Source: Rhizophagus clarus
Taxonomy: Eukaryota > Glomeromycota > Glomeromycetes > Glomerales > Glomeraceae
Length of the DNA stretch: 64,000 bases
Assembly: GCA_015698045.1 (NCBI GenBank)
Contig: BLAL01000259.1
Span: 248,001 to 312,000, forward strand
Direction: 5' to 3'
This document shows, piece after piece, positions 37,644-47,652 of this stretch. Made by a program: the position numbers and the translations under genes. Positions within the stretch are counted from its first letter, which is position 1, and every line of letters starts with the position of its first letter. The notes under the pieces are model-generated. The model was given only the letters and a program-made list of their open reading frames with translations. It did not search any database and was not told the origin of the DNA.

Positions 37644-38894
37644 TATTGCCAGACGAAAAGCATGACCGGACTATTGGAATTAAGGTAAGGGAGGGTTGGG
37701 GTGGTGTTTTTCGTTGTTGTTTTTTTTAATTAATTAATTATTTATTTTTTTTTTTTCTTTTTTTGTAGTGTTGCCGGACGAAAAACGTGACCGGACTTTT
37801 GGAATTAAGGTAAGGAAGGGTTGGGGGAGGTGTTTTTCGTTGGTTTTTTTATTTAATTAATTAATTATTTTTTTTTTCTTTTTTGTAGTGTTGCCAGACG
37901 AAAAACATGACCAGACTTTTGGAATTAAGGTAAGGAGGTGTTTTTCATTGGTTTTTTTTTATTTAATTAATTAATTATTATTTTTTTTTTCTTTTTTGTA
38001 GTGTTGCCGGATGAAAAGTATGACCGGACTATTGGAATTAAGGTAAGGGAGGGTTGGGGGAGGTGTTTTTTGTTATTTTTTTTTAATTAATTAATTATTT
38101 ATTTTTTTGTTTGTTTTTTCTTTTTTGTAGTGTTGCCAGATGAAAAGCATGACCGGACTATTGAAATTAAGGTAAGGGAGGGTTGGGGGAGGTGTTTTTT
38201 GTTGTTTTTTTTAATTAATTAATTATTTATTTTTTTGTTTGTTTTTTCTTTTTTGTAGTGTTGCCGAACGAAAAGCATGACCGGACTATTGGAATTAAGG
38301 TAAGGGAGGGTTGGGGTGGTGTTTTTTGTTTAATTAATTAATTATTTATTTGTTTTTTTTTTCTTTTTTGTAGTATTGCCGGATGAAAAGCATGACCGGA
38401 CTATTGGAATTAAGGTAAGGGAGGGTTAGGGTGGTGTTTTTCGTTGTTGTTTTTTTTAATTAATTAATTAATTATTTTTTTTTTCTTTTTTTGTAGTGTT
38501 GCCAGATGAAAAACGTGACCGGACTTTTAGAATTAAGGTAAGGGAGGGTTGGGGTGGTGTTTTCGTTATTTTTTTTAATTAATTAATTATTTGTTTGTTT
38601 TTTTCTTTTTGTAGTGTTGCCGGACGAAAAGCATGACCGGACTTTTGGAATTAAGGACAATTAAGGTAAGGGAGGGTTGGGGAGGTGTTTTTCGTTGTTT
38701 TTTTAATTAATTATTAATTTTTTTTTTTTTGTAGTGTTGCCAGATGAAAAGCATGACCGGACTTTTGGAATTAAGGACAATTAAGGTAAGGGAGGGTTGG
38801 GGTGGTGTTTTTCGTTGGTTTTTTTTTAATTAATTAATTAATTATTTTTTTTCTTTCTTTTTTGTAGTGTTGCCAGACGAAAAGCATGACCGGA
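37644..38894 (+). repeat. Tandem array of 11 mini-exon-like units (41 nt each, ~120-bp period)
   Basis: Units start at 37644, 37769, 37889, 38002, 38131, 38259, 38374, 38497, 38615, 38735 and 38868. Each has TTTTTTGTAG, then a 41-nt body (TGTTGCCGGACGAAAAGCAT... ending GGAATTAAG), then GTAAGGGAGGGTTGGG; the spacer has TTAATTAATTAATTATT. Every body is thus framed by a good 3' splice site and a good 5' splice site. One frame is open in all (xLPDEKHDRTFGIK). Another has a TGA, so joining consecutive 41-nt exons would break the frame. Units 9 and 10 are 51 nt through a 10-nt duplication. Unit 11 is truncated. Confidence 0.85.
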
Positions 38895-39109
38895 CTTCAC
38901 AATTTAATATTTTGACATTATTAAAACGATTTGTTAAATAACTTTTATAAAAACATTCTGTACCTTTCATATATTGTGTATTTAAAAAAAAATTATCCTT
39001 TTATTTAATGATCATAGGGCCATTGGTGTTCCGAATCTAATGATATAACTTTTACTATTCTGTTTTACCGAGTTTTACTGAATGTAAAATAAAATAAAAG
39101 TATATCGAT

Positions 39110-39272
39110 CATAATATGACTTATCTGCAGCAAATGGAATTCCTTGAGATGCGGGTATGTTGTTTCTTTGGGAAGAATATCAGAATTGACTTTAAGAAAT
39201 GTTCTAACGTTTCTTCTTTTTTAATTTTTGTAGGTGATGAGTTCTCTGGGCTTATTGGGATACAGGTATATT
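39110..39272 (+). other. Diverged mini-exon-like pieces after the array
   Basis: A piece ending in GAGATGCG before GGTATG (about 39158), and one at 39241-39272 flanked by TTTTTGTAG and GTATATTG. The latter encodes DEFSGLIGIQ in the same phase as the array peptide DEKHDRTFGIK and keeps its D-E and G-I positions. They may be older members of the same exon family or downstream exons of one gene. Confidence 0.4.
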
Positions 39273-41673
39273 GTTTTTGTAGAAAGGCGGCGTTCGCAAG
39301 GCTCTGTAACAACGATCATCTATTTAAAAGTCAAAGCTTTCGTACTGGTAGATTTAAATATCATGAGATTTCAATGTCGGTTAAATGAATTTTAAAATCA
39401 TCGTCAGTAAATGATATAAAGGAAGATTCTTTGTCTCCATATTTTAAAAACAATTTTTAAAATTAAAAATTATTAAAAGATAATGAAAATTTTGGTTATT
39501 TCTTTATTTTCAAAATTCTTTAAATATGATGACAAATTTATACGAAACCCAGTTATTTTTGCTGCCTTATTTAATTATTTTACATCAATAAAAAGCCTTT
39601 GGAGAATAAATAATACCATTAACAACTGCAAATAACTACAATTGTATTCATAAAACTTTTATTTGCAACTGGTGTAAAAAGTGATGGGTTCTTAAAATAG
39701 TTGATGGGTTATAAAAAGTTATTATTATTTTAATTTTTAAGTATAAATTGTAAAAAATTTTTTTATTTTCCGATTATTCTACATAAGATTGATAAGATGA
39801 ATGTGTAACACAATCGTATTTTGCACTGTTTACTAATTTTTTATTAAAAATTCTTAATTTAAGCTAATTCCAAGGATCGGCGCATATGCCCAAGCTGATT
39901 TAACTAAAGAAGAAGCTAGGGATAAAAAAGTCTGGGATCACTGTCATATCACGGGTGAGTTCTGAGAGGCATCTCACAATTCATGTAATCTTAAACTTCA
40001 GATTGAGCCATGAAAGACACCAATTCCAGTTATATTTCACAACTTCCGGGGATATGACTCTCACTTGGTTTGTGAATCTATCAGACGCTCAGCTAATTCT
40101 CTTCAAATCTCAGTTATTGCTGAAACCTTTGAACGATACAAGTCAATAAAGCTAGGTCAACTTAAGTATATTGATAGTATGCAGTTCATGAATAGTAGCT
40201 TGGCCAATCTTACAAAAAATTTGGGAGATGACCACCCAATTACAACCGAGTATTTCAAGAAGCAAGGCTATACAACCAAACAGATTTCCCTAGCATATCG
40301 TAAGGGAGTCTTTCCTCATGAGTATATTACTTCTCATGACTGATTCAAGGAAACAGAACTACCTTCAATTCAAGAATTTCATAGTGTCTTTGGAGGTAAG
40401 ATTTCTCAAGAGGATTATGAGCATGCACAGAAGGTATGGAAGGAATTCAGATGCAAAAACTTGGGAGAATATAATGATCTCTATCTCAAGATAGACGTGC
40501 TTAGTCTAGCAGATGTCTGGGCAACATTTTGAAAGACATCCATGCATCATTATAGTCTTGATCCCAGCCATTATGTATCCGCACCTTCTCTATTCTGGGA
40601 TGCCATGCTTAAGATGACCAAGATCAAGATCGAACTATTCACAGAAATGGCCATGCATGACTTCATTGAAAAGGCCAAGCGGGGTGGTATTGCTATGGCA
40701 GTACATAGACATTTTAAAGCAAATAATCCTAGCATTGGAAAGGAATTCGACCCATCCCAACCCACAACATGGATCTCATATGTTGATGCAAATAATCTTT
40801 ATGGATGGGCAATGAGTCAGTTCCTCCCAGTTGGAAATTATAAGTGGGTTGCTAGTTGGGAATATCTAAAGAATAATCCCAAAATGCAAAAGAAATATCT
40901 TGAAATGATTCTTAAGACTAGGGCAGATGCACAACGTGGATTCTTCCTAATGATTAATTCTCATTTCCCCCTAAAAACTCATAACTATTTGAGGAACTTA
41001 CCACCAGCTGTGGAAAATGTCGCAGTAAAAAAGGATATGCTATGCCCATACAATGTCAAGCTTGTGAATGATATGGATGGTGGGCGATTCTATGCAACAG
41101 AAAAACTAGTCCCTCATCTTGGCCCACGAAAAAATTATGTCATTCATAAGGTTGCTTGCCGAAACTAGTGAGTTTCGGCATGCCGAAACTGCCGAAACTG
41201 GCAAAACTAGGTTTCGGCAAGCAGCCAAAAATGCCGAAATGCCGAAACTGCCGAAACTGCCGAAATGCCGAAACAGTTTCGGCATTTTGGCATAGTTTCG
41301 GCATAATATATATTAATACTTTAATATAGTTTCGGCATAGTTTCATTTTTCTAATAATGTAATTAGTGTAACAAAATAAAATTCAGCCACCACATGACAC
41401 ACAACCAATCATATCTGACGGTCATTCAGGAAATGATCTGACATCATTAATATCAAGGATAATCAGTTACTTTTCGTCCTTTAACTCCTTTAACTCCTTT
41501 TTTTATTTATCATTTTACTGTTATAATCCCCAACTGTTACGGCTATACCTTGAAATTTGAACCAAATCATATGATTATCTGTTATGGATTTTTTAAATTA
41601 CTTCGTGTTTGCCTTGCATTACTTTTTTTACTTAAACACGTACAAAATAAAAAAACTTTATACACATTTCAAT

Positions 41674-43964
41674 ATGACCAGCACTTTAGACTTAGAAAAA
41701 AATAAAAATAAAGGTGGTAGGCCTCCCAGCTCTACCTGGGAGGATGCTATTAGAGGAAATACCGTTGGTTCAGGAAAATATCATGCCACTTGTAAATATT
41801 GTAATTTTTCATGGTCACGAGGTGATATATCAAAACTTGAAGAGCACTTTGCGAACCACTGCTCGGAAGCTCCAGGACCCATTGTTAGAAAATATTTGAA
41901 TAAAATATTAGAGCGTGAAGATAAAGTTAATAAAAAAAGAAAAATTGTTGGGAGTAATCAGTTAAATATTACAGACTACCATGATTCCACAAAAATTCCT
42001 GATGGTAGAGTAACTAGGATTAATCGTGCCTTGGCTAAATTTTTCGTTGCATGTGGTATTTCATTCCGGATAGTCGAGCACCCTTTTTTTATTAACTTTG
42101 TAAAGGAGCTTAATTCTTCGTATGAGCTGCCAACCAGAGAATTTTTGTCAGATCAGTTACTTGAGCGGGAATTATTAATGGTGAACTCAACTGTCACATC
42201 CGTCATTGAAAATGGAGCTAATTTGACTTTAGGTTTTTAATACTTTTTTTATACTTTTTTAAAACAATATTCTTAATGTGTTTTTAAGTAATAATATTAA
42301 TATTAATATAATTTAGCGTTCGATGGTTAGACGTCCCCCACTCATCGTTCTATATGGAATTTTGTTATTATGACTCCGTCGAGAGAAGAGTATTTGTATA
42401 AACTTCAAGATTTGTCAGAACATTCGCATACAGGTAATTACGTAGCCGAAGTGATTGGAGAAATAATTGAAAGGATCGGCCCGAATAAAATATCGGCTAT
42501 TGTGTCCGATAATGCCTCAAACGTTCGGAATGCACGCAAAATTATTGAAGAGAAATACCCTAACATCGAAAACGTACGATGTATAGCACATGCGGTCAAT
42601 CTTATCGCGTGTGATATACTTAAAGAAAGTTTTGGAGATCGTTTATTACGAAAAGTTAATACATTAGCTTCATTTTTTAAAAATTCCCATCAAGCTGGAG
42701 CCAAACTCACACAACTCATCAAAGAGAATAGTATTCATGGAGGAGGCATTAAGTTATATTGTAAGACGCGATGGACAACGGCTAGCGAATCAGTAGATTT
42801 GGTAATTAGGTTGGAACCAGTACTAGAACAAATTATTACTAATGAAAGTAATTTGTTGAACGATAAGGTCAAACGTGTTATCCAAACACGGAATTTTTTT
42901 TCCGATTTACGAATTCTTTCATTCGTTTTAAATCCATTGAGAAAAGCCGTTTTGGCTTTAGAATCAAGATCAGCGACGCTTGGAGATTGTTTTTTAAGTT
43001 TGATAAGACTATCAGCAGTTTTGAAACAATTACCCAAATCATTTAATCAAAACTTCCGTAACCATTGTTTCAACGTGATGAACGAAAGATTCAAAGAGTT
43101 CGATGATGACAAATATATAACCTGCTTTTTCCTAGATCCCGATTTAGGAGTAAGCCTCTCACAGCCAAAGCTTGTTCAAGGATCGTGAGGTGCGCTACTA
43201 CAATTGGTAAAAGGTTAGGATTTGATCTTAAAGAATCCAGGGCTCTATGCGAGCAAATTAAGGACTACCGTGATAATAAACCACCCTTTGATCTTGATGA
43301 ATCTTGTTTTCTAGACGATCCTCTAAATTGGTGGAATTTGATCGATACTGACTCTCGACCGAACAGCCTCCCAAGAGTCGCTCACCATCTATTAGCAATT
43401 TGTCCAAATTCCGCAAGTTGCGAATGAGGATTCTCAACACTTGGCTGGCTATTTAATGATCGGCGTTTAAATTTGAATATAAGTCGACTAGAATCCATGA
43501 CTAAAATGATCATGCATTGGAAGTCCAATGCTAAGAAAGAGCTTGGTTTTTATGGTATAGAAAAAAATGATACTCGTATTAGCGAAACTGAAATGAACAT
43601 TCGAATTGCAGAGGCTCTGGCAGAAACTAATGATGATGATGATGAATGTGATGTTTTATCAAATGAAAGTTTACCTAATCAAATTACAGTTCCTTCAGAT
43701 AATTGTGTTATCCTAATAGAACATGTATGGATCGATAAATTTGTTGATTTGTCACACAAATTAATAATTGAAGAAATTGGAGAGATCCCGGACGACATTT
43801 TAGATGAATCTGAAGAAGAATACGAAAAAATTAATACAGATGATGGCAATGATGATGAGCAAGAAAGCGAACAAGAAAGCGATGGGGGAGGAAATTTTGA
43901 TTATAATGTAAAGGATTTATTGAATGAATTCATCGATGTAGATGATGTAGATGAAGAAGAATAA
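41674..43964 (+). pseudogene. hAT transposase (BED finger, RNase H-like core, hATC), disrupted
   Basis: Exon 1 starts at ATG 41674 (MTSTLDLEKN). It has a BED-type finger (CKYCNFSW ... H-F-A-N-H-C) and a splice donor after 42232; exon 2 begins at 42317. The core includes SAIVSDNASNVRNARK and RCIAHAVNL, and the C-terminus has the hATC dimerisation segment (NSASCE-stop-GFSTLGWL). It ends in an acidic tail at 43964. Defects: TAG at 42328-42330 where a Trp is expected (FDG-stop-TSP), a one-base loss near 43142, and TGA at 43425-43427. The enzyme would cut and paste the element in the nucleus. This copy cannot make it unless the stops are read through. Confidence 0.85.
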
Positions 43965-44642
43965 TTTTTTCTTTATTTTTAGGAAATCATTATAACAATA
44001 ATTCTTTTATTAATAAAGTAAATTTGTAAATAAGTTTATAATTATATTGATTTATTTAAGAGTTTAAATTAAAAAATTTTTGTGTGACAAAATTTAAACA
44101 ACACCGACGTGATGCAAACGAACTCTTTCGATCTTGTTCAATTTGTGTTCGATTTGTGTTCGATTTGTGCTGATAATTCTGGTAAAATTTCGCTCGTTTT
44201 AGCCAAATTTTGTTAAATTTGTGTTGATTCGTGTTCAATGTGTGCTCTAAAGAAAGAGAAAGAAGTTAACAATTAAATTTTATCACACAGGGATGATGAT
44301 TAGTAATTTTATATCGGTATTTGTTTAACGATGCAAGATGACTTTTTTATACAAATCACATTGTATGTATTATGCACTGATTTTTTTATTTTTTTTTAAG
44401 GGATGTACAAAATATTCCGATTTTTTTTTAAAAAAAATGATTTTTTTTTAAGAACAAAGAGAATAAACAAAGATTTATTATTTTAAGGATGATATTTAAA
44501 TTTAATGATGCAAACTAATAAATCAGTATTTTGAAGAAAGGGAACAAAAAGGAATTGTCCAAATTTTATTTATAAAAGGATATTTTACGATTTACTCATC
44601 TTATTCTTTTTGCGTTTTTCCTCACATCTTAATTTTGTAAAT

Positions 44643-45293
44643 ATGCCCAATCGTCACTCTCATCGCCAGTCCCATCGTCACTCTCATCGCCAGCCCCATT
44701 GTCACTCTCATCGCCAGCCCCATCGCCAGCCTCGTCACCACTCTCGTCCTATTCAATGGTTCGATGAATACACCGATTACTTGGTGGAAGAAAGAAGAAG
44801 AAGAAATGACGAATTTCATAACGAATACGGGAGAGATCGATCGAGATTCTGGAGGTCAATCGCAAGAAGGTTCATATGTATAATATTTAATATGTTAAAA
44901 TATGTTAAAAATAGAATTATTATCTTTAATCCAACTAATTCGTTCGTTTGAATCAGACTAAATCGTCATTTTAGAACTTCGAGGTTCACGGCACAACGAT
45001 GCCACCAAAAATGGAGGAATCTTCTCAGGGAATACCATGTATGAAAAATATAATGGCAAAAAAAAATATTTGCTTAAAATTGAAAATATTTAACTAAATA
45101 TTATTTCGTTTTTTGATATTTAGAGTTTTTGCCTTTATCGTAGCGGTGTCCCTGGAAGAAGATGGTCGCGTATCGGAGCAAGATATTATCGCACATTTAG
45201 ATCGAGATTTTGGGAAAGACGAGGTAATTATAAAATTTCTATAATTAAAGTTTATTCACATCTTAAATTAACCAATTTATTTTAGATACGTGA
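44643..45293 (+). CDS. Myb/SANT-like (trihelix-type) DNA-binding protein carried by the hAT element
   Basis: Exons 44643-44869, 44957-45038, 45124-45223 and 45286-45293 splice with matching phases into 138 aa. The N-terminus is a His/Ser/Arg/Gln-rich repeat (SHRQPHRQP). Residues about 35-105 look like a Myb/SANT or trihelix domain: QWFDEYTDYLVEERRRR, FWRSIARRL, then RFTAQRCHQKWRNLL with spaced Trp residues. The C-terminal part is Arg-rich. The stop is TGA; the same frame continues Arg-rich for 17 codons to a TAA, so the original protein may have been longer. Myb-like second ORFs are typical of PIF/Harbinger elements, not hAT. It may bind DNA to help transposition or may be captured cargo. No matching intact homologue was available to check the splicing. 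Confidence 0.55.
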
Positions 45294-46977
45294 CACGATC
45301 GTAGAAGGGCAAGAAACCTACCTACGTATCGTCACCGAAGATAATTTATTAATTTTATTATATTATTTTATAGTGAGTAGCTAGGCCCAGTCCGTACCAA
45401 ATATCAGCTGGAGACTCACATTTTTTTTGGGCTGTGAATTGATACTGACGTCTACGTCGTACAGCCTGGGTACTATTTTTTAAAATAGTAGCGAACAAGT
45501 ATCAATATTTTTTTTTTTATCAAAATTAAATAAAATAAAAATGAAATGGTGAACTTTTTTAACTGGGATTTTATTTCTTTAGTGATAAATTTGAATTTAA
45601 TTGCTAGTTTTTATCATTGGATTACGTATAATAAATACAATAAATAATTTAAATTTTAAAAAATAAATTTTTATCTGTCAGATACTATTAACATGATGAA
45701 AATATGCCGAAACTCTATTAAAATATTAGTATTACTTATGCCGAAACTATGTCAAAATGCCGAAACTGCCGAAACTGCCGAAATGCCGAAATGCTGAAAC
45801 AGTTTCGGCAGTTTCGGCAGTTTCGGCATTTCGGCATTTCGGCATTTCAGCACTATGTATGAGTTTCGGCGTTTCGCGTTAGGCCAGATGGGTTTCGGCA
45901 AGCAACCTTAGTCATTCATTATCAAGAGCTCCAGATATAAAGTTAGGCATGGTTGTAGATGAGGTCACAGAAATCTTGTCATTCGACCAGACGAATTGGT
46001 TGGCCCCATATATTGCTAAGAATACAAAGTTGTGCCAGAAAGCCAAGAATGCTTTTGAAAAAGACTTCTTCAAGCTCATGAATAATTCAGTATATGGCAA
46101 GACTATGGAAAATGTCCGAAAGTACCAGGATGTTAAGATCATGGCCTGTAATAATGAGTCAGATGAGAAGAAGTTTCTCAAGAAAATACGTAGTCCAAAT
46201 TTCAAGTATGGCAGACCGCTTGGAGATACACTAGTAGGCGCCCATATGGGAAAGGCAAGTGTAGTTCTCAACAAGCCTATCATAGTTGGAGCATCCGTTT
46301 TGAGACTCAGCAAGCTCCTAATGTACTGCTTCTGGTATAACTATGTAAAGGAAAAATATGGGGATAAGGCTAGACTTAGTTATATGGATACTGATTCCTT
46401 TATATTTATGGTTGAGACTGAAGATATTTATAAAGATATGGCAGAGCTACCAGACATCTTTGATCTTAATAATTCGAAAACTATTGGGCTTTTCAAAGAT
46501 GAGACTCCAGGAAATGTGATTACTGAGTCATTTCACATCCGGGCAAAATCATACCACTACGTCTTGGCTGATAAATCCACAAAGTCAAAGCATAAAGGGG
46601 TCAGCAAGAAGGGTATGAATGAAATGGCATAAAACACATATCCCGAAAGTAAATCCCCATTAACTCAAGTATATCGGGATTGTCTATTCCAGAAAAAGGT
46701 ATTCTATGCCAAGAATATAGGATTCCAATCAAAAGATCATGTTATATCTTTGGTCGAGTCTGAGAAGAAGGCTCTCTGTCCCATAGATACTAAGCACTGG
46801 ATATTATCAGATGGGATAACTACTTTACCATATGGGCATTGGCGCATTATGTTTTATAAGAATATGGTAAAAGCTGATATTACTCATGAACAGGCAAAAA
46901 AAAGAGCTATGAGGGCCAAGCTCCCAGAGAAATATCTAAACGAATGTGTGTCTCACATATCTAGCCTTCAGACATAA

Positions 46978-47652
46978 GCTAGATAGTGATGTGTAGTCAG
47001 ATCACATACATTATTATATTATTTTTCTGACGTAATAATATTATTTACTGCGCCACGCATGTGACATTGTGAACTCAATTCACATTCTCCTCTCACAATT
47101 ATAGATTTTATGATAATCTTTCACAGTTCTTGAATAAGAAAAGGCATTTTCTCTGGCATTTTTTCAGTATTTTTTTCCTAGAATATAGGCTTTAGCAATT
47201 TTTTTCTTTTTTGGCTAATTCTAGACAGAAACTTTTACTAAAAATATACTTTTCGAGTGCGTGTCTGACCCCATACAAGTTCATTCCAGTTTCACTTTAG
47301 ATTCTTTGTTGACTCGACCTGACTCTTGGTCGACCAAAACTGACTCTTTGTTGACCTAACTTTGACCCAATGTAGACTCTTCATTGACTCAACTTTGGCT
47401 CAATGTAGACTCGCCATTAGTCCAACACTTAGTTAATTTATGACGTAAAAATAAATAAGGATATCTGAATTTCTTTTCACAATACTGACAAGTTCGATCA
47501 GCTAGTTTTTTTTTACAGGTTTTAGCTCTTTTCCTACAGTAAAAACATTACGCTGAGATTTGTAAACAGATAGGGGGATTGTAATAGTCTTCCCATTTTG
47601 AGTTGCCTTGAATTCCCCCCTTTACTAAGGGTTCCCATCCTGCACGATACTG
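46978..47652. other. Non-coding interval between polymerase and protease genes
   Basis: The two genes converge here. It contains a short imperfect repeat TTGACTCAACTTTGACC (about 47310-47425) and no supported ORF. It probably holds the 3' ends of both transcripts. Confidence 0.5.

Larger units (their letters stand above)
35640..39862. other. Inserted ~4.2-kb segment with mini-exon arrays, inside the polymerase gene
   Basis: Polymerase homology stops near 35640 and resumes near 39863 (GAYAQADLTKEEARD). The exact ends are unclear: a shared ATCGGCG at both borders may be a TSD, but it does not rejoin the frame. The segment holds a purine-rich low-complexity stretch (36110-36830), a possible minus-strand mini-exon gene (36882-37119), poly-A/T-rich repeats (37140-37375), the plus-strand mini-exon array (37644-38894) and two more mini-exon-like pieces (39110-39272). 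The last part, 39390-39862, is AT-rich without a gene. Confidence 0.55.
41147..45910 (+). mobile_element. hAT transposon with transposase and a second (Myb/SANT-like) gene
   Basis: The perfect 19-bp TIR TAAGGTTGCTTGCCGAAAC lies at 41147-41165 and, inverted, at 45892-45910. The 8-bp TSD GTCATTCA is at 41139-41146 and 45911-45918. Joining the flanks with one TSD copy gives the conserved polymerase segment NYVIHYQEL, which confirms the borders. Subterminal regions (41166-41345, 45703-45891) are packed with TGCCGAAAC and its inverse, the likely transposase sites. The element is 4764 bp. It carries a broken transposase (41674-43964) and a small spliced gene (44643-45293). The region 45360-45700 is AT-rich non-coding. 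Confidence 0.92.
33434..46977 (+). pseudogene. Family B DNA polymerase of the Polinton-like element, interrupted twice
   Basis: The pieces are 33434-about 35640, about 39863-41146 and 45919-46977. The N-terminus has a C2H2-like finger (CPRCGKDDF, about 33443-33520). A second finger (CNRCFQSFTSEKSLDHH) comes before the Exo I motif IADFESL (about 35075). Motif A is YVDANNLYGW (about 40779), motif B KLMNNSVYGKT (about 46073) and motif C YMDTDS (46381-46398). These are the marks of protein-primed-type PolB of Polintons, which would replicate the element. The frame has stops at 33977 (TAA), 34121 (TGA), 34532 (TAG), 34568, 39963, 40011, 40341, 40530 (all TGA) and 46630 (TAA), and a 2-base loss near 45936. 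Two insertions split it: a mini-exon segment and a hAT element. Confidence 0.85.

Noticed and set aside
35633..39878. ATCGGCG at both borders as the TSD of the inserted mini-exon segment
   Set aside because: Joining there puts the polymerase out of frame, and the terminal sequences show no matching inverted repeats, so the ends are left approximate.
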